DNA of 64,000 nt, taken from NCBI GenBank assembly GCA_003049465.1, contig PYSS01000026.1:5984-69983 (forward strand), given 5' to 3'. Below the pieces are notes generated by a model. The model had not been told where the DNA came from. It did not search any database and saw only the letters and a program-made list of their open reading frames with translations. This document shows, piece after piece, positions 25,310-37,312 of this stretch (its first letter is position 1; each line of letters starts with the position of its first letter). Made by a program: the position numbers and the translations under genes. The DNA is from Magnaporthiopsis rhizophila. Taxonomy: Eukaryota > Ascomycota > Sordariomycetes > Magnaporthales > Magnaporthaceae.

Positions 25310-26610
25310 TGGGGAAATGGCGGGTAGCATTTTCTCCTCATTGTCGGAATACACCTGTCGTGGAAAAAGCAACAACAGACACGACTCCGGATCTCTCATT
25401 TTTATTTTTCCCTTCCTAGGATTCCTTGGGGTTACGACTCAACACCACGAGATGGTCGTGTTGTGGTAGCGCAGGAAACAAAAGGGCGGGAATTTCTCCC
25501 CTCGTGGCCCGGGATGACGAATATGTCCAGCCAGGCAACCAGGACCCCAAGAAACCACCACCCCCGCCACCAACCATATCACAGAAGCCCCCAACGACCG
25601 GGCAAAAGAAGGAGCGAGGATTGGGGCCAGAGGTTTCAGGACGATGCTCTCTCGCCCTATCCCTTCTTTACCTCGCCGCAGCCCGGCTTTCTCTCGGCAA
25701 CAATAGGCCCTCCCGCATCCATCGCCATTAGGAGGGCATCGAGCCGCGGAACACAGCACCATAAAAAATCGAATTTTATTGCCGGCTCATCTTTCCCTCT
25801 TCCCTTCTTTCTCTCCCCTCACTTGTCTCTTTTTCTCTTATGACTCCTCGGGATATTACCTCTTACCGTTTAATACCTTCTTTCGAACCAAGGTTTTCAG
25901 GTGCTGTGGCGCAAGCTGGATGAAGCGTCTTGCCACGTTGGCCCTCCTTTTTTTTTTCTTCTGCTTTCCTTTTTTCTCTTCTTTTTCTTCCCACCCCCAA
26001 AGTTTGAAGGAGCAGGTTTCTCTCACGTTGGATCTTGGTCTTACCTATTTTGCTCTCCCTTTTCTTTTTCACTGAATCTCCTCTCTCTGGCATGGCGTTC
26101 GGGATAATGGACAGCAAGTTGTTAACTCCTGAATTCAGCACACACGAATTATGCGTCCTTTTCGTCTTTTTTCCTTTTACCCTTTTCTTTCGTCTTTTTT
26201 TCATGGAAACCATTCTGTGCTCACTCAAAAGTAGCCTAGTGCCGCGCTGCGCCCTGGATGGATGACTCGTCCCAGGTGCCACGAATCTTTAAAGCAAATT
26301 GAAGCGTTCTCTGCACTCTCTGTCTCTTCTCTAACCCTGCTTGATTGCTGCCTGCGTGTACTTCTTCTTTGACCACGTGTCTTACTGCGTGGACCAACGA
26401 CATCGTGCCCTTCTTCATGCAAGTCGCACCGCAGGTACTGTCGGTGTGTGCTGTGCTTACCACCTATCGACGATGGGAGATGGATGGGAAGGCCCGGACG
26501 AGAGCCGAGAGGTCGGAAAGTGACACCGCCTGTCTGCCTGGGAACCTTGAGAGGCGCAGGCATGCAGCCAGCCTTGGCACACCCCGAAGGAGCACCGCCG
26601 TACTACCGGA

Positions 26611-26658
26611 GGTGTGTGTGTGTCTCTGGTATGCGTGTGCGTGTGCGTGTGTGTGTGT

Positions 26659-26695
<37 letters not shown>

Positions 26696-26698
26696 TGT
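26611..26698. repeat. imperfect (GT)n tract
   Basis: GT dinucleotides interrupted by CTCTGGTATGC, GC and AT steps. These are typical expansion products of a microsatellite. Confidence 0.85.
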
Positions 26699-28418
26699 GC
26701 TGGAGGGGAGGGAGGTGATAGGAGGTACTCTAAGTGGATGGGTGGGTAAAAGCTGCAAGCGAGGCCAAAAAAAAACTAGCAGGAGATGTTTGTCCGGCTG
26801 CGTTGCCTGCCGGGATTTGTATGGTCAGGTGGCGTCCATAGAAATCACTAGAGCTACTGTGATGCGAAAGCATCGACGAGTCGAGAAGCCCACCCCCTTG
26901 CTCTCCTGTTCCTTGATTTGTCTTATTCAAAATGTGAAATGTCGGTGGGAAAATGAAGCCGATGGAAAAGCAAAAACGCAACGCATGCCCGGGCCACCCT
27001 CGCATCGCTGCTTTCTTCTTTCTCTCTTATTTGCCCAGGCCTGCCTCTGTGGCACATATCAGCTGCGGCTAAGTACGGATGCGGTCAGCACCAAAAACGG
27101 TCGTCGATATTGCCTCTCCCACCCTCCATTGTTCGCCCGGTTTGCGCCATCTCGGGCTCCCTCGGCGGCCGACGGCATTCCCTTCTCTCTTTTCTTCAAT
27201 GATGCGGATGATGAGGCGGGCGGGCCATGTTCCCTGTCCTATAGGTCGTGGCTGGGCTGGGCATTATGGAATGGTGGAGCGTGCGCGCCGACGAGCGGCT
27301 CGTCCAGGTGGCTCTCCTACATATAGGGAGGGTTAAGGCTCTGTATAGGTGTGGAGGCAACATCGTGATTGCGGCGTAGCTCACATGGCCCCTGCGATCG
27401 GAGCGTGACCGGGTGAAATCTACATTGACGTGTTGTGGTTTCGCTGTGATTCACACACAGAGACACACATCAATATGCATGACGATTCTTGAGTCGGGTT
27501 AAAGCAACGGTTGCTAGTCACAGTAGTGATGATGATCAGAATGCTATTTACCGCTCCCTCTGCTGTCTTGTTTCGGAAGGCCGGCATAACAACACGCCCA
27601 CCCATCAACGTAGGCAGGCCCTTACCTAGGTACAAATACGGCACATGTGATATATGCATCTACGCCCGGCACTCCCACATATCGGAGCAAAGGACGCACA
27701 CAATCGATCCTCCGCCCCACCTCCATCGGTCCCGAGATGGAGGGCGACACCAAACGGAAGGTCCTGGCGAGATTTCTGTGGTGAGCGGAGGTGCATGAGG
27801 CCAGGCTGGAATGGGATCTGCCCGGATTTGCAGGAGGGCTCGGCGTCTGGCTAGGTTGCCCCTGGCTTCGCGCCAGGAATGCATATGTCTTGGGGTCCGT
27901 TTGCCCTGTTTTCTTGCGCCTTTTCTTTTTGCCGCACAAGCGAATGACAGCTGTTGCTGCAGCGCATACGTATGTACGCCAACCAGCCAGCCAGCCAGCC
28001 ATCGGAGGGGCATGTGGAGATCATAACACGCCGGGAAAAGGGCAGGCAGGAGGCCGGGGAGGGGGAGGGGGAAGAAACGACGCTGGGCTTGCAGAAGCGA
28101 GCAAGCCAAGGAGCGTGGAGCGGTGGTCTAGACCTCGGCGGGCGAGCTGGGCGGCGGCTGAGTTTTATTTTGTTGCATGACCGTCTGCTTGTATAGGGTT
28201 AGGTCCTTCATGCACAATGTGGACTGTCGGGTAGAGATGTAAAACATCTGGGAGATATTCTTGGAGGTTGACGCCTCTTTGATATCCCATATCCCGTATC
28301 CCGGCCTTTGTTTCTTTGCTTTAATAATGGGGCAGCGGCATGCGGCCGTAGCGGGTGAGTAGGATCCGTTGCCGTGCCCCCAACGGCATTCCTCCCCGAC
28401 CAACCGACGGGGCCACTG

Positions 28419-28440
28419 GCAGCAGCAGCAGCAGCAGCAG
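28419..28440. repeat. (AGC)7 trinucleotide repeat
   Basis: Seven tandem AGC units, lying 27 bases before a long GT repeat. It is not inside a recognised gene. Confidence 0.85.
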
Positions 28441-28464
28441 TGCCTTGATGGAGCCGACCATCTA

Positions 28465-28466
<2 letters not shown>

Positions 28467-28545
<79 letters not shown>
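28467..28545. repeat. 79-nt perfect (GT)n microsatellite
   Basis: The longest perfect dinucleotide array in the window, about 39 units. It could adopt Z-DNA when supercoiled. It would be a useful polymorphic locus. Confidence 0.92.
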
Positions 28546-28546
<1 letters not shown>

Positions 28547-31500
28547 TGCTTGGCGAGGACGCAGTGTGATGAGAAAGGAGTGTGGATCGCCCGTGGCCCG
28601 TGGCGTGATGACCCGTGGCATGGCGATGCGATGGATGGGGCGAGGAGCATCGGGGAAAGCCATTTCCCCATCATGGACTGGGCCAAGAGAGGTCGGCAAC
28701 GAGGCTGGACGCAGGCACTGTCACATTGGCCCCCGGGAGGGGTAAGAATGGCGCAAAAAATGGCATGCAGGAGGGCTCACGGGGAGGGGCGTCTGTGGTC
28801 GCGATGGCTGGCGCCCTGTTCAGAGTGTCGGGGAGGCGCTTACGTGCCCATCTGCCCGCCCGTCCCCGCTTCCCAGACTGAATACGATATGCTCACAGTG
28901 CGTGACGAGAAATCTGCATCGCATTACCATGGCAGGGTCGGTACCAGCTCAGCGGCCATATCCAACCGGGCAGCCAGAGCAGCAACAAGCGAGCTCTAAA
29001 GGCGGGTGGGTGGTTGCAATATTGCAGATGTTGATGAAGGTGACAGCCTCGGAGTGGGACTGAAGCAACAGGGGGGTCCCTGAGAGCTGTCCCATCGCAA
29101 CCGCATCCCATGTCCTTGTTATCCGCCCACCCGCTCAGACATAGGACAAGCATTCGTGTGATGGGATTCATCTACACGGTGGGAGCAGGCACTAACATGG
29201 AGGATCGTCAGGCGAGATGGCGGCTGAGAAACCTTGAAGGTGCTCAGGATCCCGACGGGTCTCGTCACTCTCCCTTCTCTCGTCCATCTCTCGAAATTCA
29301 TGCGCACACGCGCTGCCAATACGGTGAACTCTTGGCCTGCTGGGGCGTTGCCGAGCCTGGCATTCCAGCTCGATTTCATGCAGACGGGACTCTGCGAATC
29401 GGGACACACGCGAAACTGGGACGTCATGAGGGCGTGTGTCCATCGGAGAAATAAAAGTAAGCAACAAAGCCATCCAGGTATGATCAGCTCGAAGGATTCG
29501 GCGCGGAAGCAAAGGTCCGCGGCGGGCTCGGTCAACAGACAGATGGACCTCGGTGCACTGTTGAAGGGGAGGTGGGGAGGGGAGAGCAATGACAATGATA
29601 GCCACGCACACATCTCTCCTTCTCCGGTTATTCGGCGGCCTTTTGGAGCGCACGGAGGATATTGGCGAAAGCCATACAGTGCGATGCTGTGTGATGCTCG
29701 CGTCCAAGGTGGGGCGCGCGAAGTCCAAGCAGGCTGCCGGCTGGCAAGGGGGAGGGTGTGATGCCGTGTGTCCTGGGGGCAAGAGGTGCAGCAGCCAGAG
29801 GTTGCCCGAACTGGAACACCCACCCGCTGTCACCCATCACATGGCCTCGCAGATGTTGCTGGGGCGCCGACAGAAATGATGGGAAAACAGGGTCACAGCC
29901 CGTGCCGCCGTCCGTCGGCACCACTCCCAACCCACCGGCCGGCTAGGACAAGGGCGACGGCTACACCTTCGGTTTCCTTGCAGAGCACACCTTTGTAGTG
30001 CTCCGGGGATTTTGGCCATCTCGTGCTTCTGCTCGGCGCCAGCTTAGCGGCGGCATCATCCATCAAATGGCATAGCGCGTTTTCGGCAGGCAGCGGGAGG
30101 CGGGTCACCAGACTGCGGTTAGCGTTTATGTTGCTGGGATGTTGTCCTCGCTTCTGAGTCTGCCTGCCTGCCAGGGAGGAAGAGATTGACGGTCACCTAC
30201 CAGAAAAAAAAAAAAAAAGACTGAGATTGCGCGAGAACGAGCCCATCCTGCAATAAACGGGTCATCGTGCGCACACACACACACACCTGGCGCAGCCAAC
30301 AGTTGAAAAGGGTCTGGGCAGACGATGGATCTGGCTGAAATCGACGCCGCCAACCAGAAAATCGGCGGGTTTGGGTCTCGTCCTGCCTTGGCTGCCTGTT
30401 CCCTGTTCCCTGCCAGCTAGAGTGGGGGCGATTTAATGGGTCGTGGGCGCGTGCGCCCACTCACATCGCGATCGCGACTGGTTCGGTTTTTTTTCCGTTT
30501 CTTTTCTCCTTCAACTTGTTCCACTGGAACCAACCGACGTGCCAAAACTGGAAAACACAAATCAGAAGCAAAAGTGCCCTCGACTCTCTCCGACGGCCGT
30601 GCCGTTCTCATCACAGCGATACCTAGAGGTAGATATCTATCTTGGTACTTAGCCGTCCACTTCTCGATTGACGGCTGGCTTAAATCGCCCAGCATCTGGA
30701 AACACGATCCCCAGGTCCGTGCGCCCGCCTCAGCTTTGCGTCAATTCGGGACGGTTACCCGCCAGCACGCCTCCAGCTGGCGTAGCCGAGAAACACCAGC
30801 CCGTCGGCTTTCGATATTGCCTGCCTCATCGGGCCTTGGTTGCGAGGGCTGTCATTACGTCGGTTATACGAATATCCAAAGCTGGAAGGCGTTACTTTTT
30901 TTTCTTTCTTCTCTTCCATGCTGCATCTCTCCCATGTCTCCTTGGCGAGACGCCCACGACATTCACACCCATCCAGTATGTCAAGGAGGTGTAACAAGAA
31001 GACCTTCATCACAACAGGGTCCTAGGGTCTAGACGGGCGCTCTCTGTTCGGGTTTCTCAGACGCGTTTCCCGGAGCTCCGGAAAAGAGAGATGCCAGCCC
31101 AAGTCGAGGCTAGCAAGGCTGGCATTTGACTTTGACCCCGGGTCTTGCTAGTCAAGAGCCGCCTCTTGTGGGTGCGGGGGAGCCGGGGTCGCGTGGCGGC
31201 TCCTAGCACGCAGTCTCCGTCTCCACTGGGGCCCGAGAACGCATGTCATGCTCAGGACGGCGAAGCTACAGTCTTTGTCTATCACAGTAGCCACCGTCGC
31301 CATCGCCATGATCGGATCTTACCTTGATCTAGGCGTTCTTGGCTCGTCTGGCGCCCTGAGTGGCGGGCGGCGGTCCTTGAACGGCTTGCTTCGAAGCGGC
31401 TGCCTAGATACGTTCCAGCTTCCACCTAAACATCTAGGATAACACACTCAGATACTGTCAGCAAAAAAGACGGCGCCAGACGATGGCGGACGGCAATGAT

Positions 31501-31710
31501 CTTTTGGCATGGAAAGTTATCTCGCCACCTGCTGTCATATAAGGTGTAGCATCTTTACATTCAGCCATGGACTTCCTCTCCGGTCCCCTGGTGTCGTATC
31601 CCCTCTCGATTGCTGGCTGATGCTGGCCCGGGCCGACGAGCACATCTCGATCAACCTCAAGAGGCGGACTGGTAGCCACGCTGGACACCTTTGTCGGCGC
31701 AGAGGTTGCA

Positions 31711-33364
31711 ATGGATCCATCCCCCGACCTCGTCATCCCGCGGCTTGCCTCCAGAGCGGTCTCAAGCTCGTTGACCCCTAGGAACGAATCGGAAATCACG
31801 AGTCTGTGTCTGGTCATCGTATCGTCGCTATCAATCCTCGGTGCAGGATTTATGTTGATGAGCTTCTTGGTAACGAACCCCTGCCCTTCTCTCGAGGGAT
31901 GCATCTCTGCTGCCTGCGTATCTGCCATGTGCCATATCCGTGCTAATAGACCGACCTCTCTTCCCATGTGCAGTGCCTCCCAAACCTTCGATCATTCCGA
32001 CATCGACTCATCTTGTAAGCCAGATCACGACGCCTCCTCCTCAGACCCTATCCCGTCCTGGCCGACCGGCGAGACCCAAGTCTGACCTAATCTCCAGTGG
32101 CCTCGCCGTCGTCGACCTCCTGAGGGCATCAAACACGTTGATTTCAGCCTCGATGGACTTGGCACACAGGGAGCTGGACGCTCCGAGCCAGAACATATTC
32201 TGTGCAGTTAACGGTTTTGCCAACGAGGTTTCCGTTGTGCAGCAGGACTACTGGGTCCTCTTGATCGCCATATGCACCTTCATCCTCCTGACCGACAACC
32301 CCACTGCCTGCGCTTGGATCCAGAGTCACCAAATTTTCCTCATGCCCTTGCCGTGGCTCGTGTCCGTCATCTGGGCTTGGCTCGGGCTGCAAGTGAGCGG
32401 AGGCTATCAGAGCATCGGCAGCTGTGAGTCGGCGACCGGCTCCCTTTCTTTCCTCTCCTGCTCTTCCGTGTCTGAGCTAACCTCGAAACGGCGAGTCACC
32501 TTCCCATTTATCAGTATGCTGGTTTGCCGGCTTTTCGTGAATTTCGTTCCACGATGGATCATCATCCTGACCATCCTGATCCTCTACCTTCGCATATACT
32601 TCGTCCTGAGCCGCTCTGCCCGTATTGCGGCAAGGCAACCCGAGAATGCTCGCACCTTCTCCAGTAGCAACCCCAAGCCGGCTCGTCACAACTTCCACAG
32701 GGGCCACGGCCAGTCCACAACGGGCAACGCCAAGTTGAAGAAGACGGCTCGCATGATGATACAGTACCCCATAGTATACGCGGCCATCTGGGTGATCCCC
32801 ACGGGTGCCCGCATCTATCATGGGGCAACGGGCAGGGATGTGCCTTTTGCCCTTCGCACAGTCGACTTGGTAAGCGTCTCGCCTCGCCTCGGCAGCAAGT
32901 AGGGGAAAGCAAAGACCAAAGAAACAGGAATGAATGCTGACTGGAGCCCGAAAAAAAAGTGTTGTGTGGTCCTTACGGGCTTCGTGAATGCCATCACCTA
33001 CGGCGTGAACGAGGCCGCTCTGTCATCCTGGCGCACCTCCTTCTCGCGAAGACCGTACCACCCCCCTGACCCCGCCAACCGACCGAACTCGTTCCTTCTG
33101 CGCCCGAGGGGCTCCGAGTTGTCCGCCATCCGGTCGGCAGCAAATCCCAACCGGTTGACGGTCGACTCGCACGCGGGCTTCGGCGGCGGTGGCGGTGTCC
33201 TTGATGGTAGCACCCACAGGACGAGGCCCGTGTCGGAGGACAGGCAGACCGTGCAGCTTCCCGGGCCCGAGCCAGCGTACCCGACCGTCTCGCCCATCCG
33301 CCCCGCGGTCAGGATCACTGATATCGCGCCTTGGCCCGAGCCGCACGCTCGGCCGTGGGCATAG
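31711..33364 (+). CDS. Git3-type seven-transmembrane G-protein-coupled receptor
   Basis: Proposed exons are 31711-31869, 31974-32014, 32098-32427, 32515-32869 and 32960-33364; 430 codons with stop (429 aa). TM1 is ITSLCLVIVSSLSILGAGF; the first loop LRSFRHRLI leads into TM2 (GLAVVDLLRA). The extracellular FCAVNGF cysteine precedes TM3, and TM4 is LPWLVSVIWAW. TM5 follows NFVPRWIIIL. A basic loop 3 leads to TM6 (MIQYPIVYAAIWVIPTGAR) and TM7 (GFVNAITYGVNEAAL). This pattern fits the Git3/cAMP-receptor-like class that senses nutrients upstream of a G-alpha. The tail is Pro/Arg-rich. The exon 3/4 junction is uncertain: the consensus donor GTGAGT at 32424 gives a frame break, and I used GTCGGC at 32428 because it keeps the frame. 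Exon 5 starts after an AAG acceptor. Confidence 0.82.
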
Positions 33365-35734
33365 GCTGCGGGCTGTCACGATGAGGTTGTTTTTTGTTGC
33401 CCGCATAGCGCTTACTTTCGCATGGTGTGGGCAGGTTGTCTTGGTCACTCACCGGCGTTTTATCAGGGTAGAGAATGGGATTTTTTTTTTTTTTGGTGTT
33501 GATCGAGCGAGTACTTGTGATTCCGTTTAGGTATGCCTCTACCCCTGTCTAGCAGCTGCCAGTGTGCATAGTACCATGGTGCCACCCAAACGCATCGGCA
33601 CCAGTTTATCCGGCGATAACCCCTCCTTCCTGCCCAGCGTCCAGTCCTCGGGCATTTCTCTTTTCGCATGAAACGTGCGGGGTGACCCAGCGGGTAGCTC
33701 AGCCCAACATGAACATGGCAAGAGTTGGGCTGCGTCCTGCCCTGCGGTTACTGCCACAACAGCCGGCGGGAGGCGATCACTATGCGACGAGGCCCTCAAA
33801 TGTGGCCGCCCGGGCAGACCCGCACGGCTACGGACAGCCTTGGAGAGGCGAGGACAGCAGGTTACGAGGGCGGGTTGAGCTCGGTGGATGTGAGCAGCAG
33901 GGTTCTCTGTGATGCCCCAGACCGTGTCGGTGGCGGCGGCGGCGCATACGAGCGAGGCGGCGGGGGACGGTCAGATAGGCTGCGGCCGTAGTCGGAGCAC
34001 GGATGGATGCCGTTGCTGGTGCTGTGCTTTCGTGCCTCATGGCGCTGCCCTGCTGACCGCTGCCGACCGTCGGCGGCTTCTGTTGGTACTCGTACGGCAG
34101 GTCGGGTGTGAGGACTCCAGCAATAGGCGGGCTCAAAAAAAAAAAAAAAAAAAGCCAAAAGTATTGACAAACTTGACTTGTAAATTTATTTTCCCTTTAT
34201 TTGCTGTCCTATCTTTTTTTTTCTCTTTAATCTCTTTTTATGTCCTTTGAACCTCCTTTCCTGTCCCCTCTTTAATCGTTTCCTTTCCTGTGTTGCTCTT
34301 TTTCTGGGTTGCGCGGCACTATAATCCACGAGACGTCTACGTTGATCGTGTCGGTGACGCTTTGTGGTGCGGTAACAAGCAGATGCGACAATAGTTGGTC
34401 CTTCATCCCTTCTCCCTCGTTTCGCCACACGAACAAAGGGGTTGTTAGCGCAGCGGACAATGACATGGATCTGCTCGCCTCATTGTTGGTGTATTCGCGA
34501 TACCGGTGTCTACCTCTCTGACGGACCCCTACCGTGGACTTGGTCAGACAACGCGCACCTTTGGAGTGCTTATATCTGAATCTGCGCTCCTCTGCAGCTT
34601 CGATGACCGCCCTTGCCTTGCGCACAGGGCTGATTCTCGTAAATGTCGACACCACAGGACTGGCTACTTTCAGCAGAGCCCAGATGCCGGCCTGGAGTCC
34701 GGTCGGTGTCGGACTTGAGCTTCCAAGTCCCAGTAGCCGAGCCCGCCAAGCCCGCCAAGCCCGCAAGCCCAAGGAGCAAGCCAACGCTCCTAGATGGTCA
34801 ACCGACGTACCCAGGTGGCGCCCGAGTCCGCCGGAGCCATGGCTGGCGGCTTGGCACCCTTTCTTCAATGCACCTAGCTCTAAGATGTACCCTCAGTGGG
34901 CGCGATGTATCTGGTTGAGCTCGGCTATGGTGCGGAACGCCTCACTACATCCCATATCCCAAAGTCGAAAAAGAAGCCGTTGCGGGCCACGCGCACCCTG
35001 CCTGTCATCGACGTTGATGTGGTCTTGGGCATTGTCATCGCCGAGGTTTCCTGCGCGGCCATGTATACCCTCTCCGACCTGCCCTCCTCTGACTGCGGCT
35101 GCGAACGCCGCAGCGCCTTGCTCGTATGTCTAGATTATGCTGCCAGGCCTGGTGTCGGCTGTTTCTTATGGTCTTCCAGGAGGCATTGGAGCTACGGAAG
35201 CTATGCGACCAAGGCTGTAGCCTTCGTGGCAAGTTCGGCCAAGCCGTCCCCAGAGTCCAAGTCGGGAGTCTGGTGGCCGTTGATGATCGAGCCCGGTTCT
35301 CGGCGGCTGTAACCATGCCTCGTATCGCGTAGGGTGTGTTGATTCTCTCTGATGAAGCAGTTGGCATGAGGCTGCTTCGCGCTCATGACGTCGGATTTGG
35401 CATGGTGGGGAGCTGCTCGGACTTTATTGGAAGGAGTGGCTAGCTGGTTTTGGTGTGGTGGTGCCACAGCCGACCGATTCGCGATGAAAATCGGAGTTAA
35501 CGGCCCAGCGCGGCTTCCGGACTTTGCAACCTGCAGCCTCGCGAATCCAACTTCTAGCCGGTCTGACAGGGGCCTGCCAACCATTTATGACATGAGCCCT
35601 GGGGCCGTCCCCTTCTTATAAACATATAAACATACCTCTGAATCTCGTAGATATCTTCATTGCTCAACCTCGACACCACCGATTCTTCCAACACCTCCAT
35701 TGTCAGGAATCCCGGACTCCCGATATACGCAAAT
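33365..35734. other. 2.4-kb spacer between GPCR and hydrolase
   Basis: This contains T-rich and A-rich runs (33481-33494, 34136-34153) and several open frames between 34272 and 35584 on both strands, none with a recognisable domain. Their composition is Arg/Pro/Ser-rich, as expected for chance frames in GC-rich DNA. A diverged or unrecognised gene around 34500-35320 cannot be excluded. Confidence 0.45.
35616..35630 (+). promoter_or_regulatory. TATA-like element before the hydrolase gene
   Basis: TTATAAACATATAAA lies about 105-120 bases upstream of the ATG at 35735, at a spacing common for fungal TATA boxes. Assignment rests on position and sequence only. Confidence 0.4.
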
Positions 35735-36698
35735 ATGGCCGAGGGCAAAATTCACTCGTGCTGCCTCAAAGGGTTCAAATGGGATGGCACCCCCACGGGT
35801 AGGACTGAGAAGCTGGGCAGCAACGACGTCTACGTCGCCGGGACCAACACCGAGGTCGGCGTGCTGCTCGTACACGACCTGTACGGCTGGACCTTTGGGA
35901 ACCTGCGCCTGCTGGCCGACCAGGTCGCCCGTGAGGCCAACGTGACCGTCTATATGCCGGACCTGTTTGGCGGCGAGGTGCTGTCCTCGGACCTCATCAG
36001 CGCCGGCCGGTTCCAGGAGCTTGATCTTGACAGCTTCATAAGCCGCAACGGCCGCGAGGCCCGCGAGCCTGAGCTGTTCGCCTGTGCCCGCGCACTCAGG
36101 ACGGATAGGGGTCACTCCCGCGTCGGAATGTTTGTAAGTCGAGGCATGCTACTGTCTCGTCGGGGGAAGGCTCGACTTGCCCAGTGGGGTAGTTTTGTTC
36201 TCGCAATGCTGATGGACCCCTGAAACCGTTATAGGGATATTGCTATGGCGGGTGAGTGAGAATGTCAACCCAAGCTATGTACAGCATGCGTCCTCGAGTC
36301 CTGCTTTGTGTTCTGATCGGTGTACATACCTGAATGACAGCTGGGCCGGCCTCCGGCTTGGTGCCGAGGAGCATAAGGCTGCTCCGCTGGTCGACTGCAT
36401 CTCGTTCGGCCACCCGAGCCTGGTGACGAAGAAAGACTTCGACGAGGTAGCAGTGCCCGTCCAGATCCTCGCCCCCGAGCGAGACCCCGCCTTCACCCCC
36501 GAGATGAAGCTCTACGCCTTCGAGACCATCATGAAGAAGGGGGTGCAGTTCGACTACCTGCACCTCCCGGGAGTCGAGCACGGCTGCCTGATCCGCGGGA
36601 AGCAGGACGAGCCGGGGGAGCGCGAGGCCATGATGTTGGGCAAGAATGCTGTTGTGGCCTGGCTGGTGGCCCATCTGCACAAGGCCGCCGATGCCTAG
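35735..36698 (+). CDS. dienelactone-hydrolase-family alpha/beta hydrolase
   Basis: Exons are 35735-36133, 36235-36251 (only 17 nt) and 36341-36698; 258 codons with stop (257 aa). Donors are GTAAGT and GTGAGT. The nucleophile elbow GYCYGG is encoded mainly by the 17-nt middle exon and gives Cys136; the other likely triad members are Asp187 (APERDPAFT) and His219 (GVEHGC). The N-terminal half has VGVLLVHDLYGWTFGNLRLLAD and the oxyanion-side block YMPDLFGGE. The length matches the DLH family (about 250 aa). Family members hydrolyse dienelactones or other small esters/lactones, mostly in the cytosol; the substrate here is unknown. No signal peptide is seen. The neighbours give no pathway hint. 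Confidence 0.9.
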
Positions 36699-37312
36699 AA
36701 AGGGAGACAGCGAAGGACTGTCCTGGAAGACATGCTAGCTGTCTGCCTAGGTAGTATCAAGGAAAGACAAAGAACGAGAACCGAGTATCAGTTGCTCTCA
36801 TTGTGCGGCCACTGGGTTGCGTGCACATCTACTCGCCCGTCTCCCCGCCCCTATTGTGTGTCCATCATCACTTTCCTCTCAGATCTGCTTTGGATTGCCA
36901 AAGGTGAACCTCGAATTTTCTGTGCGCCCTCCCGCTGCGGCAGCCCTCCCGACCGCGCTAGCCAGCCACCTTTCATTGCTGCAGCCCCAAAAAATTGTGA
37001 CCATATAAAAACCTCGGTGCCTCCATCTCTGCACCCCAACCACATCCAACTCCACACTCTTCCCATACCAACTCCTCCGGTCAACACACCACACCACCGA
37101 CACCACTGCACATCACAATCACCACCACCATCTTCCATCCTCACAGCCTGCACACATCCATCATCCACATCGCGGGTGCCGCACCACCTGCAGTCTACAG
37201 TCTCACGCATCGTCTCTGTCGAAGCTGTTGACGCTCTCGCTCTTCCCATCCACATCCACAGACGCACACCACTTCACTTCACTTTCGGTCATTCGACATC
37301 GCCGTCGCCATC
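36699..37312. other. promoter and long CA-rich leader of the downstream gene
   Basis: These 614 bases hold the 3' end of the hydrolase transcript and then a TATA-like site and a long pyrimidine/CA-rich leader before the ATG at 37313. Confidence 0.5.
37002..37010 (+). promoter_or_regulatory. TATA-like element upstream of the charged nuclear-type protein
   Basis: CATATAAAA lies about 300 bases before the start codon and is followed by a CA- and CT-rich leader, a common arrangement in well-expressed fungal genes. Confidence 0.4.

Larger units (their letters stand above)
25310..31710. other. 6.4-kb spacer rich in GT tracts
   Basis: No frame with family resemblance was found on either strand. 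The first few hundred bases are probably the 3' UTR of the small gene, and the last part should hold the promoter of the GPCR. T-rich and GT-rich microsatellites dominate. Confidence 0.5.

Noticed and set aside
26448..28699. Frames with (VC)n, (TH)n or (CV)n repeats over GT tracts
   Set aside because: Dinucleotide repeats stay open in several frames on both strands at once. No domain lies on either side.
34272..35584. Several 100-200 codon frames on both strands between the GPCR and the hydrolase
   Set aside because: Composition is Arg/Ser/Pro-rich with no motif, frames overlap each other on both strands, and no splice joins improve them. They are mentioned only as an unassigned stretch.
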